Made by a program: the position numbers and the translations under genes. The notes under the pieces were generated by a model, which worked only from the letters and a program-made list of their open reading frames with translations, was not told the origin of the DNA and searched no databases. From Streptomyces sp. 378 (GTDB lineage Bacteria > Actinomycetota > Actinomycetes > Streptomycetales > Streptomycetaceae), in assembly GCF_030124145.1 (NCBI RefSeq), contig NZ_JASKMS010000011.1:124001-188000 (forward strand): a stretch of DNA of 64,000 bases. Direction: 5' to 3'. This document shows, piece after piece, positions 1-7,829 of this stretch (within the stretch, counting starts at the first letter, position 1; every line of letters starts with the position of its first letter).

Positions 1-1091
1 GCGGCGCCCCGGCCGAGTTCCGTGCGCTGGCCGTCGCGGCCGGCTACCCCACCGACGCCATCCACGCCGCCGACCCGGTGGGCGAGCTGGCCACGTACGG
101 GTCGTCGCGGATCATCACGCAGTGCGTCCGCGACGCCCGCCCGGTCCTGGTGGAGCACGTGGACGCCAAGATGCTGCGGCGTCTGGCCCGGGACGCGCGA
201 GCCGCCCAGGCGCTGCACGAAGCCGGTGCCCACTCCTACCTGGCACTGCCGCTGATGGCCCGGGGCAAGGTGCTCGGCACACTGTCGCTGTACCGCACGG
301 TCAACGAGCTCCCCTTCGACGACCGCGACCAGGTGCTCGCCTCGGAGCTCGCCGCCCGCGCCGCGATCTGCGTCGACAACGCCCGTCTCTACGGCCGCGA
401 ACGCGGCACCGCCCTGACCCTGCAGCGCAGCCTGCTCCCCAGCACGCCGGCCGAGCGGGAGGGACTGGACATCGCCGCCCGCTACCGCCCGGCCCTCAGC
501 GAGGTCGGCGGCGACTGGTACGACGTCCTGCCGCTGGGCCCGGGACGCACCGGGCTGGTCGTCGGGGACGTCATGGGCAAGGGCGTCCAGGCGGCGGCGA
601 TCATGGGGCAGCTGAGCACGGCGACGCGGGCGCTGGCGCGGCTGGACCTGCCACCGGCCGAGCTGCTGCGCCACCTCGACGACATCGCCGGCTCGCTGGG
701 CGATGCCATCGCCACCTGTGTGTACGCGGTGTGCGACCTGCGGCGCGGTACCTGCGAGCTGTCCAGCGCCGGGCATCTGCCGCCGGTGCTCGCCGGGCCG
801 GACGGCAGCGCGGCGCTCCTCGACGTGCCGGGCGGTGTCCCGCTCGGGGTCGGCGGGGTGGATTTCGGCACGCTGGAGGTGGAACTCACCCCGGGCTCCC
901 TGCTCGCCCTGTACACGGACGGGCTGGTCGAGAACCGCGCGGAGCCCATCGACACCGGCCTCGACACGCTGACACGGCTGCTGGGGAACGCCGGGCACAG
1001 CCTTCAGCGCGCGAGCGACAGTCTGCTCAGCGCGCTGAGTCCCGAACCGGACGACGACGTGGCTCTGCTGTTGGTCCGCACCCGGGCCTGA
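1..1091 (+). CDS. GAF-SpoIIE (PP2C-type) phosphatase, 5' end missing
   Basis: The reading frame is already open at base 3, so the gene begins before the window; about 362 residues are visible. The first 130 or so residues read as the end of a GAF sensory domain (YLALPLMARGKVLGTLSLY). Residues about 155-360 form a SpoIIE/PP2C phosphatase domain with the metal-binding signatures GGDWYDVL, GDVMGKGVQAAA, LALYTDGLVE and DDDVALLLVR. Proteins of this build are cytosolic or membrane-tethered Ser/Thr phosphatases that act on anti-anti-sigma factors in partner-switching stress cascades; the sensor part probably continues upstream. Its stop is followed 11 nt later by the convergent DUF7144 gene. Family assignment is firm; the substrate and signal cannot be told from here. 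Confidence 0.93.
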   Translation, partial: GAPAEFRALAVAAGYPTDAIHAADPVGELATYGSSRIITQCVRDARPVLVEHVDAKMLRRLARDARAAQALHEAGAHSYLALPLMARGKVLGTLSLYRTVNELPFDDRDQVLASELAARAAICVDNARLYGRERGTALTLQRSLLPSTPAEREGLDIAARYRPALSEVGGDWYDVLPLGPGRTGLVVGDVMGKGVQAAAIMGQLSTATRALARLDLPPAELLRHLDDIAGSLGDAIATCVYAVCDLRRGTCELSSAGHLPPVLAGPDGSAALLDVPGGVPLGVGGVDFGTLEVELTPGSLLALYTDGLVENRAEPIDTGLDTLTRLLGNAGHSLQRASDSLLSALSPEPDDDVALLLVRTRA

Positions 1092-1102
1092 GCCCCGACG
1101 GC

Positions 1103-1519
1103 TCAGGCGTCGCCCCTGCTTGGGGTGCACAGGGCCCAGATGATGAACGCGGACATCGCGATCATGACCACGGACCAGACCGGGTAGGCCGGCAGGGAGA
1201 GGAAGTTCGCGATGATGACCAGTGCGGCGATGCCCACGCCGGTGACGCGCGCCCAGCCCGCTCCCTGGAACAGTCCCATGCTGACGAGCACGGCTACCAC
1301 GCCCAGGCTGAGGTGGATCCAGCCCCAGCCGGTGAGATCGAACGCGAAGATGTAGTTCTCGGTCGAGACGAAGACCTCGTCCTCGGCGATCGCCGCGATG
1401 CCGCGGAAGACGGCCAGGATTCCGGCGATCATCAGCATGACGGCCGCGAAGACCATCATGCCGGTGGCCAGGCCGTGCTTCGCTGTCGTGCGCCCGTGCG
1501 CAGGGTGTGTGGCGGCCAT
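1103..1519 (-). CDS. DUF7144-type four-helix membrane protein
   Basis: This 138-residue protein has four hydrophobic stretches at about residues 19-41, 64-85, 88-108 and 111-131, with short loops and no catalytic motif. The layout and wording (FDLTGWGWIHLSLG, PAYPVWSVVMIAMSAF) match the small actinobacterial DUF7144 membrane family, whose function is unknown. It lies 34 nt downstream of the SHOCT protein gene on the same strand, so the two may be co-transcribed. Start is ATG with an AGGTA-like site just upstream. Family recognition is from memory of the pattern, so the DUF number is likely but not proven. Confidence 0.8.
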   Translation of the reverse strand: MAATHPAHGRTTAKHGLATGMMVFAAVMLMIAGILAVFRGIAAIAEDEVFVSTENYIFAFDLTGWGWIHLSLGVVAVLVSMGLFQGAGWARVTGVGIAALVIIANFLSLPAYPVWSVVMIAMSAFIIWALCTPSRGDA

Positions 1520-1553
1520 CTGTTACCTCGCTTCTGCTGGGTCCGGCGCGCGG

Positions 1554-2024
1554 TCAGCGACCGGAGGTGGGGGTACCGGGGGCCGAGGCGCCCGATGCCG
1601 CGGAGCCGCTCAGTACCAGCTCCTTCGCCCTGCGGAACTCCTCGTCCGTGATGTCGCCGCGGGAGCGGATGTCGGACAGCCTGGCGAGTTCGTCGACGCT
1701 GCTGGGCCGGCCGTCGCCGCCCCGGGCGGCCTCCCTGATGTAGCTGTCGAGGGCCTGCTGCTGAGCGCGGGCCCGGTCCGTCTCCCGGCGGCCCATGTTC
1801 CGGCCGCGGGCGAGGACGTAGAGGAACACGCCCAGGAAGGGCAGGACGACGCAGAGGACCAGCCAGCCGGCCTTGGCCCCGCCGCTCAGGGAATCGTCGC
1901 GGAAGATGTCGAGGACCACCCGGAAGAGCAGGACGAACCACATGATCCAGAGGAAGAACCACAGCATCGACCAGAAGGCGCTCAGCAGCGGAAAGTCGTA
2001 TGCCAGGTAGGTCTGCGCGTCCAC
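1554..2024 (-). CDS. SHOCT-domain membrane protein (PLDc_N-like)
   Basis: About 156 residues. Two transmembrane helices in the first 70 residues surround a PLDc_N-like segment (GWLVLCVVLPFLGVFLY), then a basic linker, then a C-terminal SHOCT motif near residues 115-145 (DELARLSDIRSRGDITDEEF, ending in FRRAKELVL). SHOCT is a short module found at protein ends and thought to mediate oligomerisation. I chose the GTG at 2024 because GGAGG sits 6 nt upstream on the coding strand; an in-frame upstream start 14 codons earlier lacks such a site. It is divergent from the ion channel gene and leads the unit with the DUF7144 gene. Role unknown. Confidence 0.85.
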   Translation of the reverse strand: MDAQTYLAYDFPLLSAFWSMLWFFLWIMWFVLLFRVVLDIFRDDSLSGGAKAGWLVLCVVLPFLGVFLYVLARGRNMGRRETDRARAQQQALDSYIREAARGGDGRPSSVDELARLSDIRSRGDITDEEFRRAKELVLSGSAASGASAPGTPTSGR

Positions 2025-2103
2025 GTCGGTCCTCCGTCCCGGGGCAGGCCCGGCGACCGTCCCCATGGACCTCAGCCTGCCCGGGGCCGGGCCGGGCCCG
2101 CCT

Positions 2104-2118
2104 CACCCGTGGCGGGTG
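2104..2118. promoter_or_regulatory. inverted repeat in the SHOCT/ion-channel divergent region
   Basis: Perfect 6-bp arms CACCCG and CGGGTG separated by TGG, lying in the 180-bp space between the two divergent starts. It could be an operator or a leader hairpin; nothing else in the gap is recognisable. Confidence 0.3.
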
Positions 2119-2204
2119 ATCCGTGTGCGGCGTGAGGGCGCTGAGGTGGTGGGCATGGCCTCGTGGGGTGTCCGGGGGCCGGACCGAGAACGAGAGACAC
2201 GGCG

Positions 2205-2783
2205 ATGGACGATGCAGCGCGGATACCGCACCGGCGGCGGCCGGGGCGTCGGCGGCGCGCGGCGGTCTCGGCCCTCGTGCGTGCCGCGCTCATCGCGGCC
2301 GGGCTCGTCACCGTCTACTACGTGCTGCCCCTGGACGGACGCGGCACGGGAGGCGACTCGGTGCTGCTGGGGTGCGGTCTGCTGCTGGTGGTCGTGGTCT
2401 TCTGGTGGGAGGTGCGGGCCATCGTGGCCTCGCCCTACCCCCGGCTGAAGGCGGTCGAGGCGCTGAGCACGACGCTGGCGCTGTTCCTGCTGCTCTTCGC
2501 GGGCGCCTACTTCCTGCTGGAGCACTCCACCCCGGGCTCGTTCAGCGAGCCGCTGACCAAGACGGACTCCCTGTACTTCACGCTGACCACCTTCACCACC
2601 GTGGGCTACGGCGACATCGTGGCCCGTTCCCAGACCGGGCGGACGCTGACGATGACGCAGATGGCGGGCGGGCTGCTGCTGGTGGGCGTGGCGGCACGGG
2701 TCCTCGCCGGCGCGGTGCAGGCGGGACTGCGCCGGCAGGGCCGGGAGCCCTCGGACGACTTCCCCTCACGGCCGGAGCGCTGA
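2205..2783 (+). CDS. Potassium-channel-family (ion_trans_2) membrane protein
   Basis: 192 residues with four hydrophobic segments (about 20-42, 53-68, 87-105 and 147-168). The last two flank a re-entrant pore loop carrying the K+-selectivity signature TTVGYGD at residues 131-137, so this is a two-helix-pore channel with two extra N-terminal helices. There is no RCK or cyclic-nucleotide domain after the last helix; the tail is only about 20 residues. The ATG at 2205 is preferred over an in-frame start 42 nt upstream because the upstream residues (GCPGAGPRTRDTA) look non-conserved. The gene ends 3 nt before the DUF2252 gene, which suggests a two-gene operon. Family certain, selectivity likely K+. 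Confidence 0.92.
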   Translation: MDDAARIPHRRRPGRRRRAAVSALVRAALIAAGLVTVYYVLPLDGRGTGGDSVLLGCGLLLVVVVFWWEVRAIVASPYPRLKAVEALSTTLALFLLLFAGAYFLLEHSTPGSFSEPLTKTDSLYFTLTTFTTVGYGDIVARSQTGRTLTMTQMAGGLLLVGVAARVLAGAVQAGLRRQGREPSDDFPSRPER

Positions 2784-2786
2784 GCC

Positions 2787-4196
2787 ATGACCGTATCGAG
2801 CCCCTTCACGACCTTCGTGTCACCGGCCGAGCGAGCGGCCGCGGGCCGGCACGCACGGCGGCGGGTCCCGCGCTCGGCCCACGCCGGGTTCGAGGCGGGG
2901 CCGGACCGGTTCGACCCGGTCGAGGTGGTGCAGCGCCAGTCGGCCACCCGTGTACCGGAGTTGGTGCCGATCCGCTACGGCCGCATGCTCGAGTCCCCGT
3001 TCCGCTTCTATCGCGGCGCGGCGGCGGTCATGGCGGCGGACCTCGGGGCCACCACGGACACCGGGCTGCGGGTGCAGCTGTGCGGAGACGCCCATCCGCT
3101 GAACTTCCGGCTGCTGGCTTCGCCGGAGCGCCATCTGGTCTTCGACATCAACGACTTCGACGAGACGCTGGCCGGCCCCTTCGAGTGGGACGTCAAACGG
3201 CTCGCGGCCGGGTTCGTGATCGCGGGCCGGGCCAACGGCTTCTCGGCGGCGGAGCAGCACAGCGCGGTGGAGGCGTGCGTCCGGGCCTACCGGCGCCGGA
3301 TGCGGGAATTCGCCGGGATGCGCACCCTCGACATCTGGTACGCCCAGGACGACGCCGACCGGCTGCGGGAGCTGATGGCCGCGTCGCTGTCCAAGGAGGC
3401 CCGGCGGCGCACCGAGAAGGCCACGGCGAGCGCCCGGACACGCACCGGGTTGCAGGCCTACGCGAAGCTCACCCGGGCCACGGCCGAGGGACGGCGGATC
3501 ACGCCGGACCCACCGCTGATCACCCCCCTGCGGGACCTGGTGACCGACGCCTCGCCGCACGGCCAGGAGCAGGAACTGCGCGCCGTCCTGGAGGGCTACG
3601 CACGGACCCTGTCGTCGGAGCGCCGGTATCTGCTGCGCCACTACCGCCCGGTGGACATCGCCCGCAAGGTGGTCGGGGTCGGCAGTGTCGGCACCCGCTG
3701 CTGGATCGTGCTGCTGCTGGGCCGGGACGACGACGATCCCCTGCTGCTCCAGGCCAAGGAGGCACAGGAGTCCGTCCTCGCCGCCCACAGTGTCGGCGAC
3801 CGCTGGGACAACCAGGGCCGGCGCGTGGTGGCCGGCCAGCGGCTGATCCAGACGACCAGCGACATCCTGCTGGGCTGGACCCACGCGGTGGGGCTGGACG
3901 GACAGGAGCGGGACTTCTACGTCCGGCAGTTGCGGGACTGGAAGGGCATCGCCCGGCCGGAGACCATGAACCCCGGCCTGCTCCGGCTGTTCGGGCAGCT
4001 GTGCGGGGCGAGCCTGGCACGCGCCCACGCCCGCTCCGGTGACCCCATCGCCATCGCGGCCTACCTGGGCGGCGGCGACCGCTTCGACCGGGCGCTGGCC
4101 GTGTTCGCGCAGGCGTACGCCGATCAGAACGAGCGGGATTTCGAAGCGCTCGGCGAGGCGGCCCGCTCAGGCCGGGTGCACGCCACGACGGGGTGA
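2787..4196 (+). CDS. DUF2252 family protein (kinase-like fold suspected)
   Basis: 469 residues, full length for the DUF2252 family. Conserved signatures visible: CGDAHPLNF near residue 98, DINDFDET near 119, EWDVKRLA near 132, and a late block with ARAHARSGD near 415. The HPLNF and DxNDFD pattern resembles the catalytic and metal loops of aminoglycoside-phosphotransferase/kinase-like proteins, so a phosphotransfer role has been suggested for the family, but no substrate is established. It starts 3 nt after the ion channel stop, so the two are almost certainly co-transcribed. No signal peptide or membrane helix; cytosolic. What it modifies, and whether it acts on the channel, is unknown. Confidence 0.93.
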   Translation: MTVSSPFTTFVSPAERAAAGRHARRRVPRSAHAGFEAGPDRFDPVEVVQRQSATRVPELVPIRYGRMLESPFRFYRGAAAVMAADLGATTDTGLRVQLCGDAHPLNFRLLASPERHLVFDINDFDETLAGPFEWDVKRLAAGFVIAGRANGFSAAEQHSAVEACVRAYRRRMREFAGMRTLDIWYAQDDADRLRELMAASLSKEARRRTEKATASARTRTGLQAYAKLTRATAEGRRITPDPPLITPLRDLVTDASPHGQEQELRAVLEGYARTLSSERRYLLRHYRPVDIARKVVGVGSVGTRCWIVLLLGRDDDDPLLLQAKEAQESVLAAHSVGDRWDNQGRRVVAGQRLIQTTSDILLGWTHAVGLDGQERDFYVRQLRDWKGIARPETMNPGLLRLFGQLCGASLARAHARSGDPIAIAAYLGGGDRFDRALAVFAQAYADQNERDFEALGEAARSGRVHATTG

Positions 4197-4319
4197 GCGC
4201 CCGGCCCTTCCGCGCGGCTGCCGGGTCGCTCCGGCAACCACGCCGAAGCACTGGGCCCCGCCCCGGGCAGGGCCCGGCCGTCAGGTGATCGACCACCACC
4301 AGGTGGCAATCACCGCCAC

Positions 4320-4757
4320 GTGATCGATCACCACCAGGAGCCCGAGGGCCTCCCACCGGGGCAAGTCCATCGCCGCACCGGCCAGGTGCCCGGCCACCGC
4401 CGACAGAGCGCCCCCGGCCCCACGACCACCCGCCACGCGGGCGCTGCGCCCCGCCCAGGGCCCGCCGCCAGGTGGTCGATCACCACCAGGAGCCCGAGGG
4501 CCTCCCGCCGGGGCAGGCCCATCGCCGCACCGGCCAGGTGCCCGGCCACCCCGGACGAGGCGACCCAGGCCCCACAACCACCCGCCACGCGGGCAATGGG
4601 CCCCGCCCAGGGCCCGCCGCCAGGTGGTCGATCACCACCAGGAGCCCGAGGGCCTCCCACCGGGGCAGGCCCACCGCCGCACCGGCCAGGTGCCCGGCCA
4701 CCCCGGACGAGGCGACCCAGGCCCCACAACCACCCGCCGCGGGCGATGCGCCCCGGC
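4320..4757. repeat. three tandem 152-bp noncoding repeats
   Basis: Three head-to-tail copies begin at 4320, 4472 and 4624, each 152 bp with high identity; the third diverges after about 4757. A degenerate partial copy of the first 15 bases lies near 4286. Each unit opens with a short hairpin (GGTGGT-CGATC-ACCACC in copies 2 and 3; GTGATCGATCAC in copy 1) and contains further GC-rich self-complementary stretches. Because 152 is not a multiple of three the reading frame changes between copies, so the open frames here are not proteins. The block fills most of the 645-bp gap between DUF2252 and the amidotransferase; I see no gene in the rest of the gap. Confidence 0.9.
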
Positions 4758-4841
4758 CCCGGTCATTGTTCTCTGGGGGCACGCACACCACCTACGGAGC
4801 CGTGCGGCTCGGCCGGGCGGCTCGGAACGGGGGTACCGGCC

Positions 4842-5675
4842 ATGTGCCGCTGGCTCGCCTACTCGGGCACTCCCGTGCTGCTCGACGACGTCCTCTACCG
4901 CCCGGAGCACTCGCTGATCGACCAGAGTCTCCACGCGCGGATGGGCGTCGAGACCACCAACGGAGACGGTTTCGGCGTGGGCTGGTACGCCTGGCACCTG
5001 CGCACCCCGGCCGTCATCCGCGACACGGGCCCGGCCTGGAGCAACCGCAACCTGCGGGAGATCGCCGACCACGTCCGCTCGCCGCTGTTCTTCGCCCATG
5101 TGCGCGCCTCCACCGGCTCGGCCGTGCAGCAGACGAACTGCCATCCGTTCCGCCACGGGCGGTGGATGTGGATGCACAACGGGGCGATCGACGGCTACTT
5201 CGACCTGCGCCGGGATCTCATGCTCACCGTGGACCCGGGGCTGTTCCCGTCGCTGGAGGGCACGACGGACTCCGAGGTGATGTTCCACATGGCGCTCACC
5301 CTCGGGCTGGACGGCGATCCGCCGGGCGCGGTGGCCCGGATGACGGGGCTCATCGAGCGGCTGGGCCGCGAGCACGGGGTGCCGCAGCCGCTCCAGATGA
5401 CGGTCACGGTGACCGACGGGGAACGGCTGTGGTTCTTCCGGTACTCCAGCGCGGGGACATCGCGGTCGCTGTACTACAGCAGCCGGGTGGAGGACATACG
5501 GGCCCTCCACCCCGACCTGGGCTTCCTGAACCACGTCTCCGACGAGACACGGCTGGTCGTGTCCGAGCCGCTGGGCGATCTGCCGGGCGTCTGGAACGCC
5601 GTACCGGAGAGCACCTACGGCGTCGTCCAGCCCGGCCGGGACCTGCTGTGGCACTTCGAGCCCGAGCCCGTCTGA
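4842..5675 (+). CDS. Class II glutamine amidotransferase (YafJ/EgtC-like)
   Basis: 277 residues starting MCRWLAYSG: Cys2 becomes the N-terminal nucleophile after Met removal, as in Ntn-type glutaminases. Other class II marks are HVRASTGSAVQQTNCHPF around residues 86-103 and NGAIDGYFDLR just after it. It would release ammonia from glutamine or hydrolyse a gamma-glutamyl bond; the stand-alone YafJ/EgtC subgroup includes the ergothioneine-pathway amidohydrolase, but no other ergothioneine genes are nearby. The open frame extends upstream into the repeat block, but only the ATG at 4842 gives the catalytic N-terminus, so I start there. Cytosolic, apparently monocistronic. Confidence 0.93.
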   Translation: MCRWLAYSGTPVLLDDVLYRPEHSLIDQSLHARMGVETTNGDGFGVGWYAWHLRTPAVIRDTGPAWSNRNLREIADHVRSPLFFAHVRASTGSAVQQTNCHPFRHGRWMWMHNGAIDGYFDLRRDLMLTVDPGLFPSLEGTTDSEVMFHMALTLGLDGDPPGAVARMTGLIERLGREHGVPQPLQMTVTVTDGERLWFFRYSSAGTSRSLYYSSRVEDIRALHPDLGFLNHVSDETRLVVSEPLGDLPGVWNAVPESTYGVVQPGRDLLWHFEPEPV

Positions 5676-5734
5676 GGAGGCCCTGCCCCGAAAGGCGCTC
5701 GGAGAGGCCGCGGAACCCTGCCGTCCCCGGGCCG

Positions 5735-6244
5735 TCAGTGGAGCCGGGCGGCGAACGCCTCGTACGCCCGCTCGTCGAAGAGGACGAACCGGACCTCCTC
5801 GACCGTCGTGTCCGCCGCCCGCACGGTCCCGACCGCGATCCGGGCGCCATCGTCCATCGGCCATCCGTAGACGCCGGTGGAGATCGCGGGGAACGCGACG
5901 GTACGGGCGCCGAGTTCGGCGGCGACGCGGAGCGACTCGCGGTAGCACGAGGCGAGGAGGCCGGAGCGGTCCTCGGTCGTACTGAACACCGGGCCGACCG
6001 TGTGGATCACCCAGCGGGCGTCCAGGTCGCCCGCGGTGGTGGCGACAGCCTGACCGGTGGGCAGGCCCTTGCCGAGGTGCGCGGCACGAAGCCTGCGGCA
6101 GTCCTCCAGAATGGCCGGGCCCCCGCGGCGGTGGATCGCCCCGTCGACCCCTCCCCCGCCCAGCAGTGAGGAGTTGGCCGCGTTGACGATCGCGTCGGCG
6201 CTCTCGTGGGTGATGTCGCCCTGGACCAGTTCGACGGCCGTCAT
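5735..6244 (-). CDS. Macrodomain protein (O-acetyl-ADP-ribose deacetylase type)
   Basis: 169 residues forming a single macrodomain. ADP-ribose-binding signatures are ELVQGDITHE at the N-terminus, DAIVNAANSSLLGGGGVDGA around 21-40, and AISTGVYGWP near 125. The Asn-Ala-Ala-Asn plus Gly-rich loop fits the MacroD/YmdB class that removes acetyl or ADP-ribosyl groups. The ATG overlaps the TGA of the upstream FAD oxidoreductase gene in the sequence ATGA (6244-6241), so translation is probably coupled. That partnership is unusual and gives no obvious pathway. Cytosolic; enzymatic class likely, substrate unknown. Confidence 0.95.
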   Translation of the reverse strand: MTAVELVQGDITHESADAIVNAANSSLLGGGGVDGAIHRRGGPAILEDCRRLRAAHLGKGLPTGQAVATTAGDLDARWVIHTVGPVFSTTEDRSGLLASCYRESLRVAAELGARTVAFPAISTGVYGWPMDDGARIAVGTVRAADTTVEEVRFVLFDERAYEAFAARLH

Positions 6245-7659
6245 ATCTGCCTCAGTCGCTTCCACACGGCCTTGGCCGCGTTGTGCCCCGACATGCCGTG
6301 CACTCCGGGGCCCGGCGGGGTCGCCGAGGAGCAGATGAACACGGCCGGATGGGGGGTGTGGTACGGGAACAGGGTGAGCTTCGGGCGCAGCAGGAGCTGC
6401 AGGCCGGAGACCGCGCCGCAGGCGATGTCCCCGCCGACGTAGTTGGCGTTGCGGGCGGCGAGTTCGGGCGGGCCCGCCGTGGCACGGGCCAGGACGCGGT
6501 CGCGGAACCCCGGCGCGAAACGCTCCAGTTGGCGCTCGACGGCCTCGGTGAGGTCGCCGGTCCAGCCGTTCGGGACGTGCCCGTAGGCCCAGAAGACGTG
6601 TTTGCCCGCCGGAGCCCGGGTGGGGTCGACGACGCTCGGCTGCACCGTGATCAGGAACGGTTTGTCGGGAGCCCGGCCCTCCCGGGACGCCGCGCGCAGG
6701 GCCGCGCCGATCTCCGCGCTGCTCGCGCCGATCTGCACCGTGCCGGCGGCACGGGCCTCCTTCGCGGTCCAGGGCACGGGGCCGTCCAGCGCGTAGTCGA
6801 TCTTGAAGACGCCCGGTCCGTAGCGGTAGCCGGCGTAGTGGGTGCCGAAGCCGGCGATGCGGGCCAGGGCGGTGGGCGAGGTGTCGAAGACGTACGCGCG
6901 GGCCGGCGGCAGGTCGTCGAGGCGCTTGACCTCGTAGTCGGTGTGGACGCTGCCGCCGAGGTCGCGCAGGTGGGCGGCGAGGGCATCGGAGAGGGACTGG
7001 GAGCCGCCGCGGGCGACGGGCCAGCCACGGGCGTGCGCCGCGAGGGCGAAGACCAGGCCGACGGCGCTGGTGGCGAAGCCGCCGAGCGGTGCCATGACAT
7101 GGGCGACGAGCCCGGAGAACAAGGCCTTGGCCGGTTCGTCGCGGAAGCGGCGCATCAGGAGCGTCGAGGGGGGCAGGCCGGCCAGGCCGAAGCGGGCGAG
7201 GGTGACGGGGTCGCGGGGCAGCGCGGTCAGCGGCAGGGACATGAAGTCCCGGGCGAGGGTGTCCCACCTGGGCAGGAAGGGCGCGACGAGCTTGCGGTAC
7301 GCGCCGGCGTCGCGCGGGCCGAAGGAGGCGGCCGTCTCGCCGACCGTCCGGGCCAGCACGGCCGCGGTGCCGTCCGGGAAAGGGTGCGCCATGGGCAGCT
7401 CGGCGTGCAGCCATTCCAGGCCGTAGCGTTCGAGCGGCAGGGCGCGGAACGCCGGGGAACTGATGGCCAGCGGGTGGGCCGCGGAGCACGGGTCGTGCCG
7501 GAAGCCGGGGAGGGTGAGCTCCTCTGTGCGGGCTCCGCCGCCCACGGTGCCCCGGGCCTCGAAGACGGCGACGGAGAAGCCCCGGCGGGCCAGCTCCACG
7601 GCCGCGGTCAGTCCGTTCGGCCCCGCACCCACTACGACGGCATCGAGCATCGACGGCAC
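6241..7659 (-). CDS. Phytoene-desaturase-like FAD-dependent oxidoreductase
   Basis: 472 residues. The N-terminus carries a dinucleotide-binding fold (VVVGAGPNGLTAA) and the carotenoid-desaturase style GGGARTEE segment near residue 40; the C-terminus has the FAD-closing block HGMSGHNAAKAVW. This is the CrtI/amine-oxidase superfamily of NAD(P)/FAD enzymes. There is no carotenoid gene nearby, so the substrate is open. Start is GTG at 7659 with AAGGGG 7 nt upstream; an ATG three codons later is the alternative. Its stop overlaps the macrodomain start by 4 nt. Confidence 0.93.
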   Translation of the reverse strand: MPSMLDAVVVGAGPNGLTAAVELARRGFSVAVFEARGTVGGGARTEELTLPGFRHDPCSAAHPLAISSPAFRALPLERYGLEWLHAELPMAHPFPDGTAAVLARTVGETAASFGPRDAGAYRKLVAPFLPRWDTLARDFMSLPLTALPRDPVTLARFGLAGLPPSTLLMRRFRDEPAKALFSGLVAHVMAPLGGFATSAVGLVFALAAHARGWPVARGGSQSLSDALAAHLRDLGGSVHTDYEVKRLDDLPPARAYVFDTSPTALARIAGFGTHYAGYRYGPGVFKIDYALDGPVPWTAKEARAAGTVQIGASSAEIGAALRAASREGRAPDKPFLITVQPSVVDPTRAPAGKHVFWAYGHVPNGWTGDLTEAVERQLERFAPGFRDRVLARATAGPPELAARNANYVGGDIACGAVSGLQLLLRPKLTLFPYHTPHPAVFICSSATPPGPGVHGMSGHNAAKAVWKRLRQI

Positions 7660-7762
7660 CTTGGGACCCCTTCGTCAGCCGACGGCCACTGAGGATCAGG
7701 ATATGCCCGGGGACTGTCCGTCACCGGCCACGGGTGATGTCCGCTGTGAAAGGCCGCTGAGC

Positions 7763-7778
7763 GGCGGCCGGAGCCGCC
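7763..7778. terminator. GC hairpin between IMPase-like and oxidoreductase genes
   Basis: GGCGGC-CGGA-GCCGCC, perfect 6-bp stem with a 4-nt loop, in the 170-bp space after the IMPase-like gene stop and before the oxidoreductase start on the same strand. No T-tract, as is common in Streptomyces. A second stem (GCCGCT-GA-GCGGC) abuts it. Confidence 0.45.
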
Positions 7779-7829
7779 TGTGCGCACGGTGAGCGATCGG
7801 CCGTGCGCGGCAGGCGACGGTTCCGGCGC

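Noticed and set aside
4320..4841. open frame extending the amidotransferase N-terminally through the repeats
   Set aside because: It would bury the Cys2 nucleophile, and the repeat unit length changes frame between copies.
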